Positions 1 to 5,477 of a DNA stretch of 5,477 nt are shown here, piece by piece. The stretch spans positions 1 through 5,477 of the forward strand of contig JAOZRM010000196.1 of the NCBI GenBank assembly GCA_029940175.1, given 5' to 3'. The notes under the pieces were generated by a model that was not told the DNA's origin, did no database searches, and worked only from the letters and a program-made list of their open reading frames with translations. The DNA comes from Candidatus Sabulitectum sp. (GTDB lineage Bacteria; Fermentibacterota; Fermentibacteria; Fermentibacterales; JCC-6). The translations under genes and the position numbers were made by a program. Every line of letters begins with the position of its first letter. Position 1 is the first letter of the stretch.

Positions 1-838
1 ATAACTCTCTTCCATCCGGATCCAGTTTCAGCAGAAATACATCGGTATCCTGAGGTGGCATGAAGTAACCATCATCTCTTTCATCTCCGGTGTATCCCGC
101 AATGTAAATATTTCCAGACTCATCGACTTCTATAATATCTGCTCCAGCGTGGAATCTGAAGTCTTCTTTGATATTTATGAACTGATAACCATTCCTGTCG
201 ACTCCAATAAGAAACATAAATAGATTCATTCCAAGATCATCGGTGGTTCCAGTAATAAGGAAACTGGATTCAGAAGTTTCCAGCACATTCGAAACAGATA
301 TTACAGGTCCGCCCTGCATCTGAAATTCAGTACTCATCTGCAGTTCTCCAGAGCCACTCAGGCGATACGCTTTCCATATGAAATTCTCTCGGGTTGGGCT
401 GAAAACAGCAAAACATCCACCGTCTCTGCATGGAATTACAGGCTGTCTGGTTTGCACCCTGTCAGAAATGCTGTCAAGCATAACAGTCCACAACGTGTCT
501 CCCGATGCGCCTATACGGGTTACTCCAGCAAAAGAAACCGCACTCTCAATGTCATCCGGAAATGGAACTGTAACATAGAGGGGTATAAAAGGCTGATCTT
601 CCGAAATATGAATTTCACGGCGGAGAATGTTAACAATCTGATTGCCCTGAAGATCTACCGATATATCACTCATGTAAAGAATACCATCAATCTCTTCAAG
701 AAGCTCATATCCATACTCTCCATTACCATATGATCGGAAATCGTTTATTCGAGAGGCTTCAGGCAGTTCAGCCAGTACCGTCCACCCGCCTCCCCACGAT
801 ATAGAAATCAGTGCAACACAAACAAGAATACTTTTCAC
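1..838 (-). CDS. Secreted beta-propeller (SBBP-like) repeat protein, N-terminal part
   Basis: An open frame of 279 codons with no stop runs off the left edge, so the C-terminus is missing. The GTG start at 838 is set by a GGGGAGG Shine-Dalgarno sequence 5 nt upstream. Residues 1-23 look like a signal peptide: a Lys at position 2, a hydrophobic core (ILVCVALISIS) and a V-L-A cleavage site before Glu24. There is no lipobox. At least three diverged repeats, roughly 50 residues apart, follow at about 140-167, 190-219 and 242-279. The last is the clearest: GNIYIAGYTGD, then DVFLLKLDPDGREL, which resembles the SBBP/beta-propeller repeat pattern (aGyT...D.FllkLd.dG). The protein is therefore probably exported and folds as a propeller used for binding or at the cell surface; ligand and precise role are unknown. 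It is the third minus-strand gene after fhs and vanW, 73 nt behind vanW. Existence of the gene is well supported; the fold assignment is moderate. Confidence 0.8.
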   Translation of the reverse strand, partial: MKSILVCVALISISWGGGWTVLAELPEASRINDFRSYGNGEYGYELLEEIDGILYMSDISVDLQGNQIVNILRREIHISEDQPFIPLYVTVPFPDDIESAVSFAGVTRIGASGDTLWTVMLDSISDRVQTRQPVIPCRDGGCFAVFSPTRENFIWKAYRLSGSGELQMSTEFQMQGGPVISVSNVLETSESSFLITGTTDDLGMNLFMFLIGVDRNGYQFINIKEDFRFHAGADIIEVDESGNIYIAGYTGDERDDGYFMPPQDTDVFLLKLDPDGREL

Positions 839-843
839 TGCAA

Positions 844-850
844 CCTCCCC
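844..850 (-). promoter_or_regulatory. Ribosome binding site deciding the GTG start at 838
   Basis: On the minus strand GGGGAGG lies 5 nt before GTG. There is no competing ATG nearby, and the encoded signal peptide begins directly at this GTG, so the site fixes a non-ATG start. Confidence 0.75.
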
Positions 851-865
851 GGGAAACAAACATTC

Positions 866-878
866 ATAAACAGTTTAT
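866..878. repeat. AT-rich 13-bp palindrome upstream of the propeller gene
   Basis: ATAAAC-A-GTTTAT is a perfect inverted repeat around one central base. It lies between the vanW stop hairpin and the ribosome binding site of the downstream gene. It could be an operator half-site pair or chance; nothing in the sequence names a regulator. Confidence 0.3.
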
Positions 879-883
879 CCATT

Positions 884-902
884 CGGTGAGAATACCTCAC
901 CG
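884..902 (-). terminator. Hairpin just after vanW, possible terminator or processing site
   Basis: CGGTGAG (884-890) and CTCACCG (896-902) form a perfect 7-bp stem with a 5-nt loop. On the minus strand it starts 9 nt after the vanW stop codon, where a terminator would be expected. No run of U follows, so it is not a canonical intrinsic terminator. It may instead be a 3'-end stabilising or partial read-through structure between vanW and the propeller gene. Confidence 0.4.
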
Positions 903-911
903 TCCTGTTGT

Positions 912-1739
912 TCATTCCATATCTTCTTCAACTTTAATATCCGGGATATTCGAAACATCGTAGAGCACTTGAACATGGTTTTTGAGCAGGAGCTTCTCAG
1001 ATAGAATTCTGGAAGATTCATGGTCAGTCTCAATGCGCCACAACTCATTTTCACGGTAAACTACGCCGTTTTCCCTTACAAAACGATGATTCTTCTCTAC
1101 GATTGAATAGGCAGCGGGAAGAGCCTCCCGGCAACGAATCTCTCCGCACAAATACTTGTCGTCAAGCCATATCTTCAGCTGAAAATCCATGGAACTGTTG
1201 TTTCGGAAAGCAAGATCAATGTAGTTGTAGAAAACAGTAGCCCCTGTACCGAAAGGAACCGTTCTCTTGTAATCTGGAAATGGGTCTGTGGAATGCCTGT
1301 GTCGTTCTGTGACAGAAAGTGGAGTATGCAGAACCATCCAGTAAAGCAGGTTTGTAAGCTGACACAGCCCCCCCCCGGCCATTGAGGTTAACTTTCCAAA
1401 TGAAAGCTGCAATCCCGGAGGAAAGCCCCGACTGCTCACTGGATTCCCCACCAGTTTCCAGAAGGAGAATACCTCTGACTGTGCCACCACAAGACCATCT
1501 ATAAAAGCGACGGCGATACGAAGACTCTGAACTTTGTTCTTCTGCAGATCTGCATCAGTTCCTGCAAGCTTCCGTAATAGAAGAGAGCGGTGAGAAACAA
1601 CCACACAGGGAAACACATCTTTTGTAAGATTGGAAGAATACCTCTCGCCACCAAAGAACCACCTGCACCGCCTTATCAGACGGCGCAGTTGTACGGATAC
1701 TTTGTAAAAGAAAGGATTTCTGGAGGATAGTGGTCTCAC
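912..1739 (-). CDS. vanW: VanW family protein
   Basis: A 275-residue protein, about the size of the VanW encoded in enterococcal vanB-type vancomycin resistance clusters. It resembles that compact form along most of its length rather than the larger VanW proteins that carry G5 or other domains. Visible family features are an F-S-F-W motif at 91-94, the signature A-G-G-G-L-C-Q at 121-127, the HTPL motif at 138-141 and an IDLAFRN stretch near 174-180. The biochemical function of VanW is not established; a cell-envelope or peptidoglycan link is generally supposed. There is no vanH, ligase, vanX or vanRS gene here, so the name is a family label and not evidence of drug resistance. No clear signal peptide is seen; the N-terminus is rich in Arg and Lys. 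The GTG start is 2 nt after the fhs stop and has only a weak upstream AGGG, which suggests translational coupling. The three signature glycines are encoded by one run of nine G. Confidence 0.9.
   Translation of the reverse strand: MRPLSSRNPFFYKVSVQLRRLIRRCRWFFGGERYSSNLTKDVFPCVVVSHRSLLLRKLAGTDADLQKNKVQSLRIAVAFIDGLVVAQSEVFSFWKLVGNPVSSRGFPPGLQLSFGKLTSMAGGGLCQLTNLLYWMVLHTPLSVTERHRHSTDPFPDYKRTVPFGTGATVFYNYIDLAFRNNSSMDFQLKIWLDDKYLCGEIRCREALPAAYSIVEKNHRFVRENGVVYRENELWRIETDHESSRILSEKLLLKNHVQVLYDVSNIPDIKVEEDME
1368..1376 (-). repeat. G9 homopolymer inside vanW
   Basis: Nine consecutive C on the plus strand read as GGG GGG GGG on the coding strand, giving Gly122-Gly124 of the VanW signature. The frame is intact at nine. 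A gain or loss of one base would break the protein near its middle, so the tract is a possible slippage site and also a likely place for sequencing error. Confidence 0.9.
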
Positions 1740-1741
1740 AG

Positions 1742-3418
1742 TTAAAAGAGCCCTGTTACATTTCCGTCATCATCCACATCCATATTCTCAGCGGCAGGGG
1801 TTGCAGGTAGCCCGGGCATTCTCATTATGGCTCCGGTAACCGGAACCAGGAATCCTGCTCCTGCTGAGATTTCAATGTCACGAACTGTTACCACAAAATC
1901 CTTTGGTCTTCCCAGTAATCTGGGATTATCGGATAGAGATTTTTGAGTTTTCGCTATACAGACTGGAAGTTTGTCATAACCGAACTTTTTGATCGTCCGC
2001 AGATCCTTCTTTGCCTGAGTGGTGAAATCGATATGCTCAGCCCCGTAGATCTCCCGTGCAATGATTCCTATCTTGTTTTCAACAGTGTCGTTCCAGTCAT
2101 ACAGAGGTTTGAAGGAACCTTTGCAGTTCTGAGCATAATTAACCACAAGATCTGCAAGATCCTCCATGCCTTCTCCGCCTCTGGCAAATCCGTCACCAAC
2201 AGCCACGGGAATCCCCATGTCTTTGCAATATTCAACAACCAGCTCAACTTCAGCATCGGTATCGGATGCAAATTTGTTAAGGCAGACAATTGCAGGCAGT
2301 CTGAATTTGCCGATATTCTCAAGGTGCTTCACCATGTTGGGCAGGCCTGCTTCAAGCTTCTCCAGATTAGGAGAATTCAGGTCTCTTTTCTTAACGCCGC
2401 CATGCATTTTCAGAGCACGACAGGTTACAACCAGCACCACCAGTGAAGGACACAGCTTGCCGTATACACATTTGATATCAAAGAACTTTTCTGCTCCCAG
2501 ATCAAAACCGAATCCTGCCTCTGTAACTACCCAGTCGGAGAACGCTACCGCCATTTTGGTTGCAAGAATGGAATTGCAGCCATGGGCTATGTTGGCAAAA
2601 GGACCACAGTGTACAAAGGCAGGGTTTCCCTCAAGGGTTTGAACAAGATTTGGCTTAATTGCGTCTTTCAGGAGCATTGCCATTGCGCCGGTAACGCCCA
2701 TCCTCTTTGCAGTTACTTCCTTGCCGTCAAAAGTGAGGCCTATGAATATTCTGTTGATCCGTTCTTTCAAATCATCCAGGTCGGTTGCAAGTGCCAGAAT
2801 AGCCATGATCTCACTGGCTGCTGTAATGTCAAATCCTGTTTCTCTGGGAACGCCCTGAGTTTTTCCACCAAGTCCAATAACGATGTCTCGCAGTGAGCGG
2901 TCATTCATGTCCATCACGCGCTTGAAGCTTACAGTTCTGGCATCAAGCAGACAACCATTCCCCTGATGAAGATGATTATCAATTGCAGTGCAGAGAAGGT
3001 TGTTTGCCGCTGTAATGGCATGCATGTCTCCGGTGAAGTGAAGATTGATATCCTCCATTGGGATAATCTGTGAATATCCTCCTCCGGCGGCTCCGCCCTT
3101 GATCCCGAATATTGGTCCCAGTGAGGGCTCGCGAACAGCACAGCAGACATTCTTACCTATTCTTGCAAGTCCCTGGGTTAAACCTATGGTTGCAGTTGTT
3201 TTTCCCTCTCCTGCCGGAGTGGGTGTAATTGCCGACACCAGAATCAATTTCCCCTGACCTTTTCTTCTTTTCTTAAGAGCATCAAGATGTACCTTTGCCT
3301 TGTCGCTGCCGTAAAGATCCAGGTCTTCCGGCAGAAGCCCGAGCTTTGCAGCGATCTCCTGTATCGGTCTTGGTTCAGTCTTGCTTGCTATTTCGATATC
3401 AGTTGGAAATGAACTCAT
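1742..3418 (-). CDS. fhs: Formate--tetrahydrofolate ligase
   Basis: This cytoplasmic enzyme joins formate to tetrahydrofolate using ATP, giving 10-formyl-THF for purine and formyl-Met synthesis, or as a step of the methyl branch of the Wood-Ljungdahl pathway. The 558-residue product matches the usual family length of about 557. Visible motifs are the P-loop PTPAGEGKTT (66-75), REPSLGP (96-102), the signature GIKGGAAGGGY (105-115), PMEDINLHFTGD (120-131), the second signature around RALKMHGG (334-341), and the conserved C-terminus PGLPATPAAENMDVDDDGN (535-553), so the protein is complete. Cys333 precedes RALK where family members usually have an aliphatic residue. The ATG at 3418 is chosen because AGGAGG lies 5 nt upstream. 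The frame stays open to a GTG at 3499, but that start lacks a ribosome site and adds 27 unconserved residues. It is the first gene of the minus-strand block. No other folate or acetyl-CoA pathway gene is in view, so the physiological direction is open. Confidence 0.98.
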   Translation of the reverse strand: MSSFPTDIEIASKTEPRPIQEIAAKLGLLPEDLDLYGSDKAKVHLDALKKRRKGQGKLILVSAITPTPAGEGKTTATIGLTQGLARIGKNVCCAVREPSLGPIFGIKGGAAGGGYSQIIPMEDINLHFTGDMHAITAANNLLCTAIDNHLHQGNGCLLDARTVSFKRVMDMNDRSLRDIVIGLGGKTQGVPRETGFDITAASEIMAILALATDLDDLKERINRIFIGLTFDGKEVTAKRMGVTGAMAMLLKDAIKPNLVQTLEGNPAFVHCGPFANIAHGCNSILATKMAVAFSDWVVTEAGFGFDLGAEKFFDIKCVYGKLCPSLVVLVVTCRALKMHGGVKKRDLNSPNLEKLEAGLPNMVKHLENIGKFRLPAIVCLNKFASDTDAEVELVVEYCKDMGIPVAVGDGFARGGEGMEDLADLVVNYAQNCKGSFKPLYDWNDTVENKIGIIAREIYGAEHIDFTTQAKKDLRTIKKFGYDKLPVCIAKTQKSLSDNPRLLGRPKDFVVTVRDIEISAGAGFLVPVTGAIMRMPGLPATPAAENMDVDDDGNVTGLF

Positions 3419-3423
3419 TGTGT

Positions 3424-3429
3424 CCTCCT
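3424..3429 (-). promoter_or_regulatory. Ribosome binding site deciding the fhs start
   Basis: A perfect AGGAGG on the minus strand, 5 nt before ATG 3418. It settles the choice against the longer frame that begins at 3499. Confidence 0.85.
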
Positions 3430-3444
3430 GTATAAGTAACAACA

Positions 3445-3504
3445 TCCCGGAAAGCTGTGAAAGCAGATTTCCCTCGTTCGTTGGAAATAGTATTGTCACC
3501 GGGA
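3445..3504 (-). promoter_or_regulatory. Potential folded leader upstream of fhs
   Basis: On the minus strand an outer 6-bp stem can form between 3499-3504 (TCCCGG in the transcript sense) and 3445-3450 (CCGGGA). It encloses a 6-bp hairpin, ATTTCC (3488-3483) with GGAAAT (3472-3467) and a 10-nt loop, and a small 3-bp hairpin near 3455-3466. The arrangement lies 27-86 nt before the fhs start. I do not recognise the THF riboswitch or another known class. The stems are short and could be chance; whether the region is transcribed with fhs is not shown. Confidence 0.25.
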
Positions 3505-3526
3505 CTGCTCATAGCAAGGGACAGGG

Positions 3527-3540
3527 AGAAGTATACTTCT
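3527..3540. promoter_or_regulatory. Perfect 14-bp palindrome in the divergent control region
   Basis: AGAAGTATACTTCT is its own reverse complement and sits in the 192-nt gap between the divergent fhs and LprI-like genes. It fits a dimeric regulator's operator. Its centre reads TATACT on both strands, a 5/6 match to a sigma-70 -10 box, but neither strand has a convincing -35 box at 16-18 nt, so no promoter is claimed. Confidence 0.35.
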
Positions 3541-3610
3541 TCTTTCAGCAATAAAATTGAGCCATGTCTTTCGGCAGCGCTGTGAGTTGGCTATGTTATG
3601 AAAGCAGGTG

Positions 3611-4135
3611 ATGTTGTTGTTTGAAGAGAGGAAGGTTCTTATCAGGTTTCTTCCAATTCTAATGCTTATCCATTTGTCGGCATTGATCTTACATGCCGAC
3701 ACTATGGACCCACCTGACATCCAGACCCAAACCCTTGAACAGTATTTGGCCGCTTCACTGGATCCCCAGGCAGAAGCGAGGCTCCGACTGGGATATTATG
3801 CGTATTCTCTCAGGGGAGAGCTGGAGAATCTCGCTGCCGATCTCGAGGAACTGATCAGTGCATCTGAACAGGCTCAATTGTTCAGAGAAAGCCACGAGGC
3901 TTTTCTCCTGTCAACAGACAAGTGGGCCGCATTCAATGAGGAAATTCAGTGGAATGATCAGGCAACCGGTGAACTCAGTTACGGCAGTGGTGGTGGAGAA
4001 ACATATCTGTTGATCTCATCTGCATTGATCAGGGAAAGAATTCTGCAATACAGGCAGTTGCTGGACTCTATCAATCGGAACGGCGCCATTGAGTTTGTGT
4101 ATGGGGATGGAACAGGAGTCATCGGCGAGTATTAG
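3611..4135 (+). CDS. Small exported protein resembling LprI/DUF1311 family
   Basis: A protein of about 174 residues. It begins with a charged stretch (FEERKVLIR), then a hydrophobic core (FLPILMLIHLSALIL) ending HA before Asp-Thr: a signal peptide, so the mature protein is probably periplasmic or secreted. There is no lipobox. The mature part is acidic and helical. Its layout, with helices followed by a Trp-centred segment (STDKWAAFNEEIQW), a Gly-rich turn (YGSGGGE) and a final helix with IRERILQYRQLL, resembles LprI-N/DUF1311 proteins, some of which inhibit lysozyme; here the usual cysteines are absent. The assignment is tentative and no function is claimed. The start is uncertain: GTG 3608 and ATG 3611 are in frame just after a stop at 3599, but TTG 3617 has AGGTGA exactly 5 nt upstream, the spacing used by three other genes here. 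It diverges from fhs and precedes the GGDEF gene by 60 nt. Confidence 0.8.
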   Translation: MLLFEERKVLIRFLPILMLIHLSALILHADTMDPPDIQTQTLEQYLAASLDPQAEARLRLGYYAYSLRGELENLAADLEELISASEQAQLFRESHEAFLLSTDKWAAFNEEIQWNDQATGELSYGSGGGETYLLISSALIRERILQYRQLLDSINRNGAIEFVYGDGTGVIGEY

Positions 4136-4160
4136 CGATGCTGTGAGTTGAACAGGATTT

Positions 4161-4180
4161 TGCAGGATCTGCACATTTTT
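4161..4180 (+). terminator. Weak hairpin with T-run between the two plus-strand genes
   Basis: TGCAG (4161-4165) and CTGCA (4169-4173) form a 5-bp stem with a 3-nt loop, followed by CA and five T. The shape resembles an intrinsic terminator but the stem is short, so it is at most an inefficient one between the LprI-like and GGDEF genes. Confidence 0.25.
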
Positions 4181-4184
4181 CATA

Positions 4185-4190
4185 GGGGGG
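4185..4190 (+). promoter_or_regulatory. Ribosome binding site of the GGDEF-ATPase gene
   Basis: A run of six G (preceded by TA) lies 5 nt before ATG 4196. It is an imperfect but strong purine-rich site and favours this ATG over the in-frame ATG six codons later. Confidence 0.65.
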
Positions 4191-4195
4191 CAAGA

Positions 4196-5477
4196 ATGAC
4201 TTCAAACACAACAATGGATGACCTGACTGGTCTGCACACCCGTGGTATTCTCGAGGAACTAGACAGTCAATTCTCTGCAGTTGCTGCTGTTAACATCTGG
4301 TCTCTCATGGTTATTGATATAGATCATTTCAAACTTGTCAATGATGTTTTCGGTCACCTTCAGGGAGACAGAGTCATCCAGCGTGTAGCAACTATCCTTG
4401 CTCGTAATTGTCGTGGGGCGGATACTCTTCTCCGTTACGGCGGAGATGAATTTGTAATTGTAATGCCGTTTACCGAGCAGCTGAAAGCTGTTAATCAGGC
4501 AGAGAGAATCCTACAGGGCATGGAGAGAGAGATCTTTTCTGAGGGGATGGAAGTAGGTCTTTCCATTGGAGTTGCGGAGAGCAAGCTTACGGATACACGT
4601 CTTGCTCAGGTGTTTGAGCGAGCTGACAAGGCCCTCTATGAAGCAAAAAAAGGCGGACGGGGCAGGGTGTCTTTCTACGAAAACGTTAAAACAGACAGTG
4701 CAGATAATGAAATATCTTTCGAGCACTTCGTAGGAAGAGAGCAGGAACTCTCAACAGTACGAGGAATTCTCAACGAAGCAATGGTTGGAAAAGGACAATT
4801 TGTACTCATCTCAGGTGAACCAGGTATAGGAAAGAGCAGACTGACTCAGGAGCTGGAACACTTTTCCACTTTCAAAGATTGTCTTTTTCTTAAGACCAGA
4901 TGTGATGAGCCTGGTGCCGGTAGACCCTATGAGCAGCTGACAGATCCTATTGCCCGACAACTCCTTGCTCTTTCCGGTGATGACCTCAAAGATCTGACTC
5001 ACACTCTCTCTGAGATCCTGCCACAGACCGCTGAATTGTTTCCAGGATTGGATATGAAACTGTCTCGTGCACCATCCTTAGATGAGGAAGGGGTGGTAAG
5101 GTTCAGGATATACGCGGAGATATTTTCCATCCTCAAGTGGATCACAACCAGACAGTCAGTGGTTTTCATGGTGGATAATCTGCAATGGATATCAGCAAAT
5201 GATTTTGATCTGATGGCATATCTGGCCAGAGCTTCTACCGATCTTCCAGTTCTTTTCCTTGCTGCAGCCAGAGCCCCCCTGGACGACTATCCTGGAATTC
5301 ATAAGAAGATCAGAATTTTATCCAACCTTGTTCATTTCACTTCAATCAACCTGGAAAAGCTGGATGATGAGTACACCAGGCACATGATTATGTTCGCACT
5401 TCGTGATCCGAAGATCCCCAGGGAAGTTCTTCAAATACTTGTAAAGCAATCCAGTGGAAATCCAATGTATCTTAGAG
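4196..5477 (+). CDS. GGDEF diguanylate cyclase fused to STAND/AAA_16-type ATPase, N-terminal part
   Basis: The 427 codons present have no stop and run off the right edge. Residues 7-162 are a complete GGDEF domain, which makes cyclic di-GMP from two GTP. It shows DDLTGLHTR (8-16), the metal-site D-I-D-H-F-K (41-46), ND (49-50), the signature R-Y-G-G-D-E-F (80-86), LSIGVAE (122-128) and ADKALYEAKKGGRGR (143-157). An inhibitory I-site, R73-G-A-D76, sits five residues before GGDEF, so product feedback is expected. From 178 an ATPase begins: FVGREQEL (178-185), Walker A GEPGIGKS (207-214) and a Walker B-like strand VVFMVDNLQW (322-331). This matches the AAA_16 modules of STAND signalling proteins, which usually continue into TPR or similar repeats; that part is out of view. 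In the Walker B the usual second acidic residue is Asn328. No sensor, membrane segment or signal peptide precedes GGDEF, so the protein is probably cytoplasmic and controlled through its C-terminal half. Confidence 0.92.
   Translation, partial: MTSNTTMDDLTGLHTRGILEELDSQFSAVAAVNIWSLMVIDIDHFKLVNDVFGHLQGDRVIQRVATILARNCRGADTLLRYGGDEFVIVMPFTEQLKAVNQAERILQGMEREIFSEGMEVGLSIGVAESKLTDTRLAQVFERADKALYEAKKGGRGRVSFYENVKTDSADNEISFEHFVGREQELSTVRGILNEAMVGKGQFVLISGEPGIGKSRLTQELEHFSTFKDCLFLKTRCDEPGAGRPYEQLTDPIARQLLALSGDDLKDLTHTLSEILPQTAELFPGLDMKLSRAPSLDEEGVVRFRIYAEIFSILKWITTRQSVVFMVDNLQWISANDFDLMAYLARASTDLPVLFLAAARAPLDDYPGIHKKIRILSNLVHFTSINLEKLDDEYTRHMIMFALRDPKIPREVLQILVKQSSGNPMYLR

Noticed and set aside
378..733. 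Plus-strand frames at 378-578 and 452-733.
   Set aside because: They are antisense to the continuous minus-strand propeller gene, which has a signal peptide, a strong ribosome site and repeat structure.
912..1739. The vanW homologue as a sign of a glycopeptide resistance cluster.
   Set aside because: None of the resistance genes (ligase, dehydrogenase, dipeptidase, two-component regulator) is present, and VanW proteins occur widely outside such clusters.
1943..2446. A 167-codon open frame on the plus strand inside fhs, and other frames there at 2166-2642, 2582-2896 and 3045-3257.
   Set aside because: All are antisense to a well-conserved fhs, lack recognisable motifs or ribosome sites, and are shadows of its codon bias.
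3419..3499. A 27-residue N-terminal extension of formate--tetrahydrofolate ligase starting at GTG 3499.
   Set aside because: No ribosome site precedes it, the added residues are outside the family's usual length, and AGGAGG stands 5 nt before ATG 3418.
3529..3557. A plus-strand promoter using TAAAAT at 3552-3557 as a -10 box for the LprI-like gene.
   Set aside because: No -35-like hexamer is found at 16-18 nt upstream, so the match to a -10 box alone is not enough.
3579..4150. An 11-bp direct repeat GCTGTGAGTTG at 3579-3589 and 4140-4150 flanking the LprI-like gene, like a target-site duplication.
   Set aside because: A few 11-mer matches are expected by chance in 5.5 kb, the ends lack inverted repeats, and the gene is not transposase-like.

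Overview
The window is a gene-dense piece of bacterial chromosome of moderate G+C, with five protein genes in two divergent blocks. Three genes (fhs, a vanW-family gene, and a beta-propeller-like gene cut by the left edge) read leftwards on the minus strand. Two (an LprI/DUF1311-like exported protein, and a GGDEF-ATPase fusion cut by the right edge) read rightwards on the plus strand. I see no rRNA, tRNA, CRISPR array, insertion sequence or phage gene, and no gene-free stretch reaches 300 bases.

The organism cannot be named from this. Exported propeller-like and LprI-like proteins, a complete formate--tetrahydrofolate ligase and a GGDEF/AAA signalling protein would suit an uncultured, probably anaerobic, Gram-negative-type lineage, such as an FCB-group or related candidate phylum; this is an inference with low confidence. 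Three of the five starts have a strong Shine-Dalgarno sequence exactly 5 nt upstream of the start codon.

Layout: 1-838 (-) is the N-terminal part of a secreted protein with beta-propeller-like repeats, starting at GTG. 839-911 is a short gap with a perfect 7-bp hairpin and a 13-bp palindrome. 912-1739 (-) is a VanW-family protein. 1742-3418 (-) is full-length formate--tetrahydrofolate ligase, only 2 nt from vanW, so these two are almost certainly co-transcribed. 3419-3610 is the divergent control region, with a potentially folded fhs leader and a perfect 14-bp palindrome. 3611-4135 (+) is a small exported LprI/DUF1311-like protein. 4196-5477 (+) is a GGDEF diguanylate cyclase domain with intact catalytic and inhibitory motifs, fused to a STAND/AAA_16-type ATPase that runs off the window.

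Functionally, the minus block joins one-carbon metabolism (fhs) to cell-envelope proteins. The plus block pairs a periplasmic-type protein with a c-di-GMP enzyme that has no N-terminal sensor, so its input probably comes through the C-terminal ATPase half. I found no clearly new system. The points most worth a second look are the GGDEF-STAND fusion with its altered Walker B, a G9 tract encoding the signature glycines of VanW, and the structured fhs upstream region.
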